This document shows positions 33,976 to 46,751 of a DNA stretch of 64,000 nucleotides, piece after piece. The notes below the pieces were generated by a model. The model did not search any database. It was not told the origin of the DNA and saw only the letters and a list, made by a program, of their open reading frames with translations. The stretch's first letter is position 1, and the number at the start of each line of letters is the position of its first letter. This DNA is from Adineta ricciae. Its lineage: Eukaryota; Rotifera; Eurotatoria; Adinetida; Adinetidae. The position numbers and the translations under genes were made by a program. The stretch spans positions 674,211 through 738,210 of the forward strand of contig CAJNOJ010000020.1 of the NCBI GenBank assembly GCA_905250025.1, read 5' to 3'.

Positions 33976-35938
33976 TCAGTGAGCTATTAACTCGGTTTCA
34001 TGAAATGGCTTTTTTGGATTCAATTTTGATTGACGCATGTTCAATAAATCACCCACTTCTTCGGCATACTTGAGTACATCATCGAGCATTTCCTTGGTAT
34101 GCGATGCCGATAGGCAGAAACGAACACGGCCAAGAACTAATGGCGTAGCTGGAAAACCGACAGTGACAACAGACACGCCCCGTTTCAACATCTCACGATT
34201 GAACGCTCTGTAAAAAACAAAGAACAACTATGTTATGATTTGTTTTTCCGTTATACTTACGCAATCTTTGATGGACTGTATAAGAGAGCTGGTACAACAG
34301 GTGAATGTGGATGTCCGTAAACAATGAAACCCATCTTGGAGAGACGTTGTCGAAAGTATCGCGTATTCCAAGCCAATTGGTTGATTCGTTTTCGACCTGT
34401 GTACATCAAACAAACATTCACATTCGATTCTTAACAGATCGTCTCAATCATACCTTCACGTGTTTCATCATCATCAATCAATAAATTCAATACTGAAATA
34501 ATTTGTTCGACAACCGGTGGGCTCATCGATATAGCATATGCACAGGCATGCGAATTTATACGAATATGATCGATGAGTTCCTTGAAAAGAGAAAGATAAA
34601 GAAAAAACTCGCGAGGAACTTTCTTTTTCAACTTACTTTCTTTCCAGCGATGTAACCTCCAGCCGCTGCGAAACTTTTTGTGAATGTGCCCATGAGAACA
34701 TCTACGTCGTTTACGTCACATTTCCAGTAATCAACGACGCCGCGACCACGCGAACCCATTGCACCAATGGAATGTGCCTCATCCAAATAGAGGTATGCTC
34801 TGTATTTCTTTTTCAATTCGATTAATTCCGGTAATTTACATAAGGAACCTTCCATACTAGAATTCCACATGACAATGCTATCAAACACTAATCGAATTAT
34901 CTTTTCGCTTACCTGTAGACACCTTCGACAATAATGAGGATTTTTTGCCATGGTCGATGAGTTCGCGGTTGACCAGAGACGATAGAATCTCGTAATAATC
35001 GTTCCAAATGTTTCATATCTACATTACATAAATCAATAATCATCAACAGGCAAACCAAGACACCTTACCATTATGTTTATAAACCTTAATCACAGCACCA
35101 GATAAACGAGCACCAAGAACAAGTGATGTATGATTAAGTTCATCACTTAAAATCAAACAACCCTAGACAAATCAATCGAACATATTCGTTTGATTTAATT
35201 CACTTTCTCCTTCACCTTTCCACAAAGCGATGAAATGTTCAGAGCGTTTGTTGCAAATCCCATACCAAAGGCAATCGCATCTTCAGTACCGAGAAATTGA
35301 GCGACCAACGATTCGAGTTTTCGATGTTGTTTCAAATTTCCTACAAAAAACAGATCCATAAGCACATCTCACACACATATCGACAAACATACCGAATTCC
35401 TGAGTTGAACTTGCTGTAGCAAGACCATTCTCTTTGATTGACTCGATGACATTATCTGCTATTGGGCCATTATTATTCGCAAAACCAAGATAATTATATG
35501 AACCAAGATTGATTGTTGTGATTTTATTTCCCGTAAAATTAAACGACCAGTTGTAGTCCTCGGTAACCCGTTCCATCAGATCAAGTTTTCCACCCGGCAC
35601 GCCACCAATGGGTCGATTGAAGCAATCGGCAATCCTTTGGTAAACATTTCGAGTATAGAAACTTTCATAACTTTGATATAACGGTACAAAACCCTATGTA
35701 GACAAACAAGTTAACGATTATCATTCATGAATATTCATCGATTTACCGATGGATTATATTCTGCTGAACCTTTGCGATTTTCGATTCGTGTTCGTCGAAG
35801 AAAATCACGAAACCATCCGAAAATATTCAAAATAATATAGTTTACATAAGTCCAGAATGCTTCGGAAAACGGCGTTGCCTCATACACTTCCTCTAACGAT
35901 GGATGTTCAGGCACAGGTGTCGGATCACGAACAGTCAT
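33976..35938 (-). CDS. SPTLC2: Serine palmitoyltransferase 2, copy A
   Basis: A multi-exon PLP enzyme of the alpha-oxoamine synthase family. The N-terminal membrane segment is [20 protein letters not shown]. Catalytic-domain blocks are [58 protein letters not shown] and [19 protein letters not shown]. The PLP-lysine block is [19 protein letters not shown]. The end is [20 protein letters not shown]. It condenses serine with palmitoyl-CoA in the ER, the first step of sphingolipid synthesis, with SPTLC1 as partner. Copy A reads SSTQEFG where SPT2 usually has CSTRQEMG. It ends FHETELIAH. It is arranged head to head with copy B, 1.84 kb between start codons. Confidence 0.9.
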
Positions 35939-37777
35939 TTTGCAGATCTCGGTTTAATAATCTAAAATTAGACCAAACAAAGTATACTTCTATTCATCGT
36001 TACATGCAACTGATAAATAAATGCACGTATATTTTTTGATCTACGCCTTTTTATTATCTTTTCTAGACTACTAGGGCTTTTTTTTCTCTTTTTTTATTTA
36101 CAGAATGATAACAAGTCATCCATTGTGCATCATATCTTTACTTGAGTTGTTTGCCAAACGAAAATTTCGATAGATAGAGAGAGAGAGTTTCTGAAATCAG
36201 TGAACTTTGGTATGAGAGAACGAAAGAAAAAAATCAGTCGAAGACTTTTCTACATAAATATATATATATATATCGATGATGGATGACATAACTGCTTTAC
36301 TGAAAGAATTAAAAGGAAGCCAATCAAAGTTTTGACTACAACAAAATCTAATTAAATTATGGCATGTGTCGACATCTCAAAACTTTCAGTTACAACAACA
36401 GACAATCCTTCACGATACACATAGTTGAATAACATTAATCATCAAAATACATATACAAGACTTCAATTTCATCCTTTTTCGCTTGCAGATTGTTTCCAGC
36501 AACGAAATATTTGTTTAAGATATCCGTTCGAAGTTAAAAGGTTATCTCGTGAAGTTTTTCTTCGTACATACTGATACTGAAGATAATACTAGAACTATAT
36601 TGATTCGTAGAAGATAAATGCTCATGAAGTATTCGTTCGTTTCTTAGTCAATTGACATAGTAATCCAATCAAAGAAAGTTTACTTTTGGTACGCTTGTTC
36701 AACTTTGTAATCGAGCAATTTGTCAAGGTGATGCATGCAAAACGTACTCAATCGTTCCTTTTTTTTCATCCTTAAATGCATAACTCAAAACAATCAATCG
36801 TTCTTCGATAAATACAACATGACATTCTTTGTTCATTTGCTAAAGCACAAATGTGAATCACGATTTTAAATATCGAATGTTGTCTTTTAATTTTCCTAAA
36901 TACATATCAATTTTCGAAAAAAAAAATCTGCTCTTTCCTTTCGCTCTACGCACATCGAAGATTTGTTTTTATATCCAATATTTTTCTTTATGAAGGTGGA
37001 GGATATAAATATCCTTTATTTCAATACGCCCCGTATATGAAATTATATATATTCGAATCGTAGTTATTTCCTTCAGGTGAAATTTCTCTTCAGTAGTTAT
37101 GAGCAGAGATGCGAAGGACGGTAGAAGATTATAAATGGATATCGATTTTTTTCGTTCTCTTACTTCTCCTTTTTATAACTACTTTTTCTTTCGGTGTTCT
37201 TTTACCAACGATAATTGTGCATCTCAATATCGGATGTGTTATTACTCGTCCGGTCACGTTTCGTTAAGCATTTACTCTTCTTTTCATTTGTACGTGTTTT
37301 TTTTTTCTTCATTGGAAATTGCGAGCAAAGTGAGTTGATCCTCTTCGTCATCATTCTAATCTTTTTGCAAACTTATGATCATGTACATGTTAAAGAATGA
37401 GCATAAATATTGCGTGTCTAACAATGTAAGAATCAGGTTACCAGTGAGATGCAAAGAAAATTATTGTTTTTACGAGGCACGGTCGATACTGACAGTTGTG
37501 TTGCTACTCTTCAAATGTTTACTAATGTTCTTCAAGTATCGAGAAAGGTTTTTTTTTTCTTTTTTTCATTCTGCATCGATTCTCGAAGGAACATTCACAC
37601 TCTTCGCTCAGTCACATTCATTATGTAAATAAACGTTGCTTGTGCGCTGGTGGTAAGTCGTGATGGTGACCGAATAGTTTAAAAAAACAATCTGACGTCG
37701 TACTTTTCTATAAGAGAGCGAGAGAATTTTTTCATTTTATAACATTTTCTTTCCTATATTGACAAATCTACTTCCAG
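35939..37777. promoter_or_regulatory. Region between the two divergent SPTLC2 copies
   Basis: 1.84 kb, AT-rich, no supported coding sequence. It has a short AT repeat at about 36258-36272 and a GA run at 36175-36187. Both promoters must be here. Copy B's ATG is directly preceded by a CTTCCAG acceptor, so its 5' UTR is spliced or trans-spliced. Confidence 0.5.
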
Positions 37778-39896
37778 ATGACAGCAACGAAAAAGTCCGA
37801 ACAGAAATCAATGGTAAAAATGCATGAATCTCGCTGTGATATTCCATTGCTGATTTTGATCTTTTGCAGAATCCAACACATACCGAATCATCACGTGAAG
37901 AATTTGAAGAAACACCGACATGGACAGCTGTTGTTACCGTACTTGGCTATGCAATTTTAAGCGCACTCGGATGGTTACGAGATTTTCTTCGCAATGTTGG
38001 TTTAGAAGAGAAAAAAACATCTCAAGATCCCAATCCTAAAGTACGAAAAAGATAAAGTTGATCTACTTTCACTTAATCGGTTCTTTTTCAAAGGACTTCG
38101 TACCACTCTATCAAAGCTATGAATGTTTTTATACACGAAATTTATATACTCGTATACGTGATGTATTCAATCAACCGATCGCTAGTGTCGCCGGAGCTAA
38201 AGTCGATGTGATGGAACGTGTTTCAGATGATTTCAATTGGACATTCAAGTACGACGACAACACAACGAAAAGCGATGTAATTAGAATCTGTTACGTATGT
38301 TTAGATTTAGTGGCAAAAAGATACCGTCGATCAATCTAGGCTCATACAATTATCTCGGTTTTGCCGAAAACTCTGGCCCATGTTCGAATCAAGCGATTAA
38401 ATCGATTGAAAAATACGGTCTTACAACTTCGAGTACACGTCATGAATTAGGAACACAAAAATATATGGTTGAACTAGAAACCTTAATGGCGAAATACTTG
38501 AGCGTTGAAGATTGTATTGCATTTGGTATGGGATTTGCAACAAATGCTTTGAACATTCCTGCTCTTGCGGGCAAAGTGAGTGTTCGATTGTTGATTAAAA
38601 ATGAATCATTAAGTTTGTGTTTTTCTCTACGTAGGGTGATTTAATTATTAGTGATACACTCAATCATACGTCCTTGATTCTCGGTGCTCGTTTGTCGGGA
38701 GCAGTTATTGGAAAATTCAAGCATAATGGTTTGTAGTTCAGATGTGCATCGATCTTCTCTATATAGAATTTATGTCTGGGTTTAGATATGGAAGATTTAG
38801 AAATTGAATTACGCAATGCCATCATTCATGGTCAACCACGCACATGTCGTCCATGGAAAAAGATTCTTATCATTGTCGAAGGTGTTTATAGGTAAAGATT
38901 AATACCTATTTTCTCTGTTATTGTATTTTGTATGAAATTGATTTCTAGTATGGAAGGTTCACTATGTAAATTACCAGAAATAATTGCATTGAAGAAGAAA
39001 TATAAGGCATATTTATATGTTGACGAAGCACATTCGATAGGTGCGATTGGTTCCCATGGTCGCGGTGTTGTTGATTATTGGAATGTCAATCCTGATGATA
39101 TTGATGTTCATATGGGAACATTCACAAAGAGTTTCGGTTCAGCTGGTGGTTATATTGCCGGGAAAAAAGTAAGATTACTCGAATAAGTCTTGATAGGAAT
39201 AATACATCGTGTTTAATAATGATTTTAGTCGTTAATTGATCATATTCGAATCCATACGCATTCAGGTTGTTATTCTCCTAGTATGTCAGCACCTATTGTA
39301 TACCAAATCATATCAGCTTTGAGCATTATTATGGGTCTTGATGGAACTAATGATGGTAAAGCAATCGGTTTTTTTTCCAAAGTGAATATATCGAAAGATC
39401 TGTTTTAGGACAAAAACGTATTAAACAATTAGCTCGTAATGTACATTATTTTCGTCGTCAACTGGTTGATATGGGTTTCATTGTCTATGGAAATGATAAT
39501 TCACCTGTCGTTCCAGTGATGATTTTCATGCCTGCTAAGATAGCGTATGATGAATTTGACTTTGTTGACAATTCTCAATGATATATTTTAGTGCTGTTAA
39601 TCGTGAGATGCTGAAACGTGGTTGTGCTGTCGTGACAGTTGGATTTCCTGCCACTGCATTGACTGAATCACGTGTACGATTTTGCCTCTCTGCTGGCCAT
39701 ACAAAGGAAATGCTTGATGATGTAAGTCGAAAGGAAAGCCACGCTTTTTGTTCTATGATAATCTCCTCTTTAGGCTTTAAAAGCAATGGATGAAGTCGGA
39801 CATCTAGTATCACTTCGCTACTCGAAACGCAATCCTCCATTGCGTTGGAACGAACTCAACCGAGCTGATTATGAAAACGAATATTTCTCCAGCTAA
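37778..39896 (+). CDS. SPTLC2: Serine palmitoyltransferase 2, copy B
   Basis: Same family and order of blocks as copy A, on the opposite strand. The membrane segment is [20 protein letters not shown]. The catalytic domain has [68 protein letters not shown], the PLP-lysine block [19 protein letters not shown], and [20 protein letters not shown]. It ends DYENEYFSS. Copy B keeps STRHELG and SFGSAGG, nearer the usual SPT2 consensus than copy A. The paralogs differ throughout (for example SDELNH/SDTLNH), so the duplication is not recent. Introns are about 50 nt. Confidence 0.9.
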
Positions 39897-40128
39897 GCCG
39901 ATGGTCCTTTTTTTTTCGCTGGTTACATATGACTTTGTTCTCTTTTTCATCCTTATGGAAAGATAACAAATGATACTGGCAATTTCTTTTACATTTTTTG
40001 TTTGATTTTGACAAATCGATATACCTGTGATAGATCCGCAGCTAATAATCTCATTACTAATTCATGAAAATCTGGTTTTTTTTTCGAATAAAACAACACT
40101 AATGAAGAAAGATTATACACTGTTTGTT

Positions 40129-41703
40129 TTACATTCGAAGCAGTTCGAATTGACAATTAACATCACGATCGATTTGCGTATTGCCATTGTTGCAATACTC
40201 ATCTTCATCGTCGTCATCGTCGTCGTCGTCGTCGTCATCATCATTATCTGATCGTTTTTTATGTAAACTTTCATTCGACAAAACACATGTAGACGTTAAC
40301 CGAACATTGCGATTGGAATCGGGTATTAAAATCTTTTGTGACTGTTTCGTACAGGTCAAACACGTTGGAATTATACCGATAAGATCAAAACAGAAATTGC
40401 GATTCAATAATGCATACAAATATGGATTCAAACACGAATTAAAATATGCCAATGCGTGGGCGAATGCACGAATTGTGTAGAGAACTTTCGGATGAGAACG
40501 TGCAACTATGTAAAGTATGGATAGTTTCGAACATTTCATCAGTTCAAGAATATGTATTGGTAGCCAACAGAGAGCAAATACCAAGGTAACGACAATAACC
40601 TAGAATAGATGTACTCAGATGAGTTCAATTTATCTTTATGACAGCAAAGTAAAGAAACATTCGTATCGTTATGTAATTTTGGATTAGGTGTAAAGAAAAC
40701 TGTCCTTACCATTTTAGTCACTTTCCGTTGTTTTCTTTTCAGAAATTTTGGCATACTTTTCTAAAAATAAACACATTCATATCTCTCAAGGGAATTTCAC
40801 TCAGTGTCTTGCTTATTACAGCGTTTAGATGGTTGGCAATCAACTGGTTCGATTGAATGACATGCATTGCTAATTTTGTATAACAGACAATGATAATAAC
40901 AAGGGGAATAGCATAATAAGAACAAAAGACAAGAAAACAAACGAGAAAATTCTCGTAACTGTCCGGACCACACGTTTTAGAATTCGAAGCGATAACGTGT
41001 AAAATAATATGATATGGAACAATCAATGCAAGTGAACCTATAGAGAATAAAACACGGATTTACGAATAAAAAGATCATCATTGTCGTGAGACAACATACT
41101 AGCCCAAATAATCAAACAGATCAACATCGCTGTATATGGCGTGCGCCAGTATAATTTGGATTTTGGTGAAACAATATAAAAATAACGATCAATGCTCATT
41201 GCTGCTATAGTATTACAAGTTGCAAGAAGAAATACCTATATTGGAGTAGATCTGTAATCTTTCATCACGGAATTCTTATCGACTTACATAGGCGAGATAC
41301 ATGTGAATTTTACAGACCATTTCACTGAATGGATAGTTGTTAACTAAGCCCAGATATGTTGTGTATGGAATAGAAACGATTAAGAATAATACATCCGCCA
41401 AAGCTAAATTTATTACGTAGCAGTTCGTAACATTCAGGTATTTACGCTTTCGAATAGCAACAAAGATGACTGCTGAATTGCCTACAAGGAAAACTTCTTA
41501 ATTATCTGCAGCAAAAATGGACTAATCTCTGTCGACATACCGAAAAGACCTAAGATGAATATTAAACAGTAAAATACAATCAACAGGTGACCAGCAAACC
41601 AAATGGAAACATCATGTTGAGCATTGGCGATATCTACAAGCGAATTATTAACAATGGCGATTTGAGAAGACTGTATTTTCATTGCTTTGTCTTGCGTGTT
41701 CAT
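40129..41703 (-). CDS. Rhodopsin-family peptide GPCR (galanin/allatostatin-A receptor-like)
   Basis: Seven hydrophobic helices over several exons. The N terminus has an N-glycosylation site (VNNSLVDI). TM1 starts HLLIVFYCLIFILGLFGNSAV. TM2 has NLALADVLFLI. A Cys precedes TM3 (EMVCKIHMYLAYVF). The DRY motif is in SIDRYFYIV. TM5 is FLVCFLVFCSYYAIPLVIII, TM6 has FALCWLPIHILE, and TM7 is SCLNPYLYALLNRNF with NPxxY. The cytoplasmic tail ends in a long aspartate run and NCQFELLRM. The TM2, TM6 and TM7 blocks are nearest to galanin, allatostatin-A and kisspeptin receptors, but the ligand cannot be deduced. The start at 41703 was chosen as the first ATG of the open frame. Confidence 0.75.
40206..40247 (+). 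repeat. Trinucleotide run (GTC/ATC) encoding poly-Asp
   Basis: A near-perfect triplet repeat, read on the minus strand as 13 or more Asp codons in the GPCR tail. Likely length-variable. Confidence 0.85.
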
Positions 41704-44371
41704 TGCGCTCAACAGATCATGTTCGTTAAGTGCAAATAGAATCTAGAAGAGACGATAGGGCATCTTGATCACTAGAGAATCCTGTATAAAAAAGAACTTA
41801 TTCTCTTCATGTTAACTCTTCATTGGGTTCAATAAACGAGATAAGGGAGAAACACATCAATCCGGTAATAGTCCTTCTGCTATTTTAACTCACACTGAAG
41901 GTGTAATGAGATTCACGCAAGCTCTATTTGCTCTTCTGCGCACATCTTCTATCGTGCTTATTTTGCTTGCCAACGGCAACGTCGGAATGATCTAGATGAT
42001 TTATATATTTGTATACTTCAGAAGTTCGCAATCATACATTATCGAACCACTCAGTTACTAAGGAAGCCGTTGTCAAACTCTACATCTGGATCAATGAATC
42101 TATTCATTAAAGGAAAGAATCGAGAAGGAATATATCATCTATGAAAAAGTCATAGACGCATCGCTTCACAAAAGCGGACAGGTCAATGATGTTCATTTGT
42201 AAAACGCTAGGTGGTACTCAGGATATAAAAAAACAGTTAATTTACTAAAAATAACACAAGCAGACACTAGTTGTCGAAAACATGATGAGTACAGTTGTAT
42301 TCAAGAGAACTATCTCATCGAACTTCGCTCGAAGGCTGCTATATAAATTAAAGAGAAGTCAAATTGATTTGCTTCAACTACATCAGCAATAACTATTTTC
42401 CCGTCGGCACTGTTCGTCTAAATACAGGCTTTTCCAAGGGGCGAAAAACGCGTGCCTTACCATGAAAACTTCTCGTTTTGTAAAAAAGATACTCAACACA
42501 TCTTATTTTTCCTTGTTGCAAAAAGAGAAGAGAACGATTTGCCTTGATAGTATAAAAGTTTAATGCTTTCAGGCAGTACAACTTGTTCTCGCTTTTATCA
42601 TTGTTTATATCATAAGGATAAATTAATAGCTTTTGTCCTTGTTGCAAATACATCTAAATTTACCCCCCAGTCGTCTCTCAGTGTTGACATTGCACACGAC
42701 GAAGGAGCTAAAATACGAAAAACATATTAATAGATGTGCATGTCCTAATTGACGGTAGTTGAAAACGCGCGTTTTCAGTTACAACAGATGTATCATTTGA
42801 AATAAAAGCTTCATTTTGTTTTACTGGCTTCCAGTGATAAATATCGTTGTAAATAAGTTTTCTGACAACAACAAAATCTAATCCATTAACTTATATGTCA
42901 CAGCTGTTGGGAAAACGTCTTGTTTATTGCACTTGTCGCCGGTTTCTTCTTTTTTTTGTAGAGATCTAAAGAGAAAAAAACTCAATCATTTGAAAATTGC
43001 AATTACATCACACACGATGTAAACATCCAGCGACAATCGGATTATCGTTGCGGTTCTCTTTTTATGCAAATGAGATTATTGAGATTCTCTAATGGTACTA
43101 TTAGCAACATAGACACAACTAGAATGAATGAATCCCTTACTAGTCGATACTATTATATGCCGAGATAAAAAATTTAAGTAATCGTTCCTACTTTGATGGA
43201 TGACATCCAGTGGAACGACCTGTCAGTGACAAACATTCCGAACGAATAATGTTGAAAATAGATTGCTGTTCCAATAATGTTTTTATTTTACATGATCGTA
43301 CGATCGATTTGGAACCCACCAATGTACTTCTCATGTAAATATCAACATGGCCTACTTGTTAATCACGTAGGAAATACTAGGTAGACATTTCCGGAAAGGA
43401 GCGACAGAGAGAAAAGAAGCGTGAGATAATGTTTCTATTCGATACAGTTTGATTTGTTTTCAACACGGGAAAAACGATATTGTCAGTCTATCATTAACTA
43501 CCGGCATATTTATGCAAGATTACTGGCATGGTTTGATTCGAGAGGAAGTAAGACATATGTGGACAATTTCCGACTAAAGAATTGAATTTTTAATTATTAT
43601 TATTCTACTCAGGAAACAGGACTTGCTTATTACACGGAACAAATCGAATAGATTTCAAAAACGTTATTGCTGCGTGTTCTCTAAGTGGAAATAAGTTCGA
43701 ATAGACCGTAGAGTAATCAAAGAACAAAACAGAATTGATTTTAGCGCAAAAGAGAAACAAACGTTCCGAAATCCTTAGACTATTGAAATTTGTAGCTAAA
43801 CACTTTCCGACATGATTATACTTTGCCTTGAAAGAACATTATTATCGTCGGACTTCATTGTTCCGAAAAAAGAAATAATCTCCGAGCTTTTTGTTGACAA
43901 TTTTGCAATCATGCAAATAAACAGGAAGTGCTCAGCGAGAAGAAATTTAAACATGAATGCAACGAGCTCCATGTGTACGATTAAATATTCTATCCAACGT
44001 CTTTAATAATATAAACATCTGACTTACTAGATGCCTAAATGATGAAAGCAAATACGGGAGAGAATTTCTTTAGAAATCGACACTCGTTTATTTAGTTTTC
44101 TTGATACTCACATGAGATGTGAAAAAGAATGGAACAATAGTTCTGTGTTTTTCAAGTGGAATAGCTATTTCCGACTAGATCTATTCAAATAATGCAGTTT
44201 ATCTTCATATGAATACTTGAGAAAAAACTCTTTCATGTTTGATGTAGCTAATAAGAAGCATTTCTCCAAACGAGCCACGCTGTCCCTTGCAAAATTATCG
44301 TGTGATAATGATGTGTAACATTACTGCTTGATGAATGAAAACTTCTGCTTATCCGTCAATATTGTTTTACA
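41704..44371. other. Gene-poor region
   Basis: About 2.7 kb with no ORF I can support. Short open frames lack codon-level protein character and homology that I recognise. This is upstream of the GPCR and may include its 5' exons and promoter. Confidence 0.45.
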
Positions 44372-44373
44372 TA

Positions 44374-44525
44374 GGATAGTCAAAAAGTTTTGTCACTTTG
44401 TTATGTCTATCGAGAGACATGATATTTTATCCATTTCTCTACACTACATAATCGAGATAGATGTTGTGATATTTCATAGAAAATTTCATTTCTTTAGTTC
44501 CTTTTAAAGATACTTTTTTTAAACG
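44374..44525 (+). repeat. Left terminal inverted repeat
   Basis: Pairs with 45115-45212. Longer than the right arm because of an internal extra segment at about 44425-44470. Confidence 0.7.
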
Positions 44526-45114
44526 AAATACTAGATTTTTTAAAGCATCTCTCGTCGCTGCAACCAACTTCATTAGTGAAGTTTCTAAGCATACGCACTA
44601 ATTTAAATAAATTTAAATAGATACAGATTGTTAAAACTCAGTCCCAAACGAGTACGCGTGGCGAGTTTAAAATTGATTTTTGTCAAAATAACCTATAAGC
44701 AGCTTAATGTTACATGATGTTAAAAAATGTCATATGAGAGGCTAATCCATAATAATGACTTTTTCGTTCGATAACTTTTGTCTGTATGAATTCAAAGATT
44801 TTGCACCAGTATCGTTAGTGTTACACGATATCACATAGAATATTAATAAATAGGAAAAATGATTTGAATACGAAGAAAAAAGTCATGTGTGCTGCGTTAT
44901 TACATAAGGCTCGCCATGGATACCGTTAAATAGACTAGTTTCCGTTTTTATATAAACTTCTCTAATGATTTCAAGTCAATACTGTGTTGATAAACCTAAG
45001 TCTGATAGCCACTGATAATACCACATAGAATCAGCTCTCTTTACATACACTTTCACTCGTTTTTGTGGGCTCGAAAATCAGTAAAATTTCGCTAGTGACG
45101 AGAGACACTTTAGA

Positions 45115-45212
45115 AAAAAGCTTCTTTAGAAGGAACTAAAGAAATGAAATTTTCTATGAAATATCACATCTCTCAATAGATATAACAAAGTGACACAACT
45201 TTTTGACTACCC
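45115..45212 (-). repeat. Right terminal inverted repeat
   Basis: The reverse complement reads GGGTAGTCAAAAAGTT and on into the same blocks as the left arm. Confidence 0.7.
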
Positions 45213-45214
45213 TA

Positions 45215-45872
45215 TATACATATGCAGATCGAATTATAAGAAAATGAAAGCTTAGCAAGATCTGATGTAGCTTATTTTAATCTGCTAATTCTTTGTCATG
45301 AGAGCAAGAAAAAAAACAAGACAAAGTGTGACATAGTTACCTGAGCTCACAAACACAAAACTTTCATTAGAAACATGAAACTCTTCTGAGAATTGTTCGA
45401 ACTAATTCTCAGCTTCGCGATTAAAAATCTACTTTTCTCATAGCGGACCTACTCATGCCCAAACAATCGATGGACTGGAAAAAATAAGTCTTTGACAGAA
45501 CAGGATATGTCTATATGATAAGCCCGGAGATTAGCTGTAATAGGTATATTTTTTCACTGATAAATATTTTAAAAGAAACACGATCAAATATTCAAACATA
45601 CTAGCGTCTTAAAGTGAATTGCCGTCAACATAAAAGGATCTCTTGAGAATATGTCATTGTCACTTGCATTGACAACCATTGGATTACGTGTATTGAGAAA
45701 GGCAAAATATCTCGCTGTCAATTCTATTAGAAAAGAAAAGAAATTGAATCTATTTATGTCTATTCCATGTTAGAAGCAATTTTGTTTTTAAAAGAAAATG
45801 TCAACCACAATTGACACAAAAAGAGAATACAAGTGATATTAATGTTAATTGACAAAAATATGAAAGGTTACT
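45215..45872. other. Non-coding flank of the mobile element
   Basis: 658 bp without a supported gene. Confidence 0.45.
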
Positions 45873-46214
45873 TCAAAGATTCTTTGGTCCACGATGAATT
45901 GGAGCAGGCGTTAGTGAAATATTGCCCGATGCGTCTTGTACTTCCAACGAGGAACGAAGTTTCTGTTGAGAGATCGAGGTCTTTGGTGGTGCTCTATAAA
46001 TCATCAGATCTAAACCTTGACTATTTGCAATTGTTGTTCGATTCAAAGCCAAACAACGGCCAATCAGTGCAATTAGAAAGAATATGCCAATAAAAGCAAA
46101 CGCGACTACGGATGCATTGGGAGTGAATTCATATCGTTCAGTCGATGGTGGTACAGTTATTGACATACCGAGAAGTAGTACGTTGAATTTGTGATTGTGA
46201 TTCCATTCTATCAT
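45873..46214 (-). CDS. Small single-pass membrane protein, unrecognised
   Basis: 113 residues without introns, start ATG at 46214. One hydrophobic segment is present (VVAFAFIGIFFLIALIGRCL), preceded by a short possibly extracellular part with an N-glycosylation site (TPNASV). A polar, probably cytoplasmic tail follows (YRAPPKTSISQQKLRSSLEV) and ends HRGPKNL. The topology recalls cortexin-like small neuronal membrane proteins, but identity is too weak to assign. An earlier ATG in another frame (about 46250) gives a short peptide that does not join cleanly by splicing. It lies downstream of CKS1 on the same strand, 537 bp away. Confidence 0.45.
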   Translation of the reverse strand: MIEWNHNHKFNVLLLGMSITVPPSTERYEFTPNASVVAFAFIGIFFLIALIGRCLALNRTTIANSQGLDLMIYRAPPKTSISQQKLRSSLEVQDASGNISLTPAPIHRGPKNL

Positions 46215-46751
46215 AGTGAGTAAATCGTATCTGGTTTCGATCAACTGTCATGAACATCGTGTGCAGTCGATGAAATAGATATAAATAGGTCTGTTTAGTT
46301 CTGATTGTTTAACATCAAACTGTCCTTGAATAACTTTTGTAGGAATATTCACTGCTGAAGCAGTGATCGCATTTTATTAAATAAACAATCTTGCTTTCTA
46401 AACGTACAGAAGTATGTGAGGACGCTTCAATACGTCTCACATCAATTCTTCACTTTCAGCTTCTCGCTTGTTCGAGAACATAGTTGAGCAGAACATTATG
46501 GTCATAATATTCAGTCGAGAATGAGAAAGATATGTAACTTTTTTAGATTGTCATTTTTAGAATCTGTTCTAGATGATTAGCAGCTTAGATATGTTTTTCT
46601 TCAAGTGCAAAGTTCGGTATCTTTTGATATGCCACGAAGCATCAGACAAATCTTTCACATTTATTCGAAAACAAGAAAAAAAGAGATTCATTTTCTATCT
46701 GACAAAGATTTCAATGCATAAACCAAGTAAGATCAAGATCCTGATAAATCA
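46215..46751. other. Intergenic, no gene seen
   Basis: 537 bp between CKS1 and the small membrane protein gene. AT-rich, no coding signal. Confidence 0.45.

Larger units (their letters stand above)
44374..45212. mobile_element. Non-autonomous Tc1/mariner-like element with long inverted repeats
   Basis: Both ends begin TA-GG(A/G)TAGTCAAAAAGTT and continue inward as imperfect inverted repeats (shared blocks include GTCACTTTGTTAT, TTTCATAGAAAATTTCATT and CTTTAGTTCCTT). The element is about 839 bp and flanked by TA dinucleotides (44372-44373 and 45213-45214), as left by Tc1/mariner transposases. The left arm carries an extra segment of about 45 nt that looks like a local duplication. No transposase ORF is inside, so it is a MITE-like, non-autonomous copy. 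Confidence 0.75.

Noticed and set aside
36325..36400. Weak similarity to about 42850-42900 suggesting a second dispersed repeat
   Set aside because: The shared words are short and AT-rich, with no terminal repeats or target duplication.
40181..40480. Open frame with a poly-Ser run on the + strand
   Set aside because: It is the antisense shadow of the GPCR's Asp repeat.
42393..42653. 86-residue minus-strand frame in the gene-poor zone
   Set aside because: No recognisable domain, no neighbouring exons, and composition like the surrounding non-coding DNA.
46245..46262. Alternative first exon for the small membrane protein gene
   Set aside because: The only nearby donor/acceptor pair (GTATGT ... 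CCGTAG) does not keep the reading frame.
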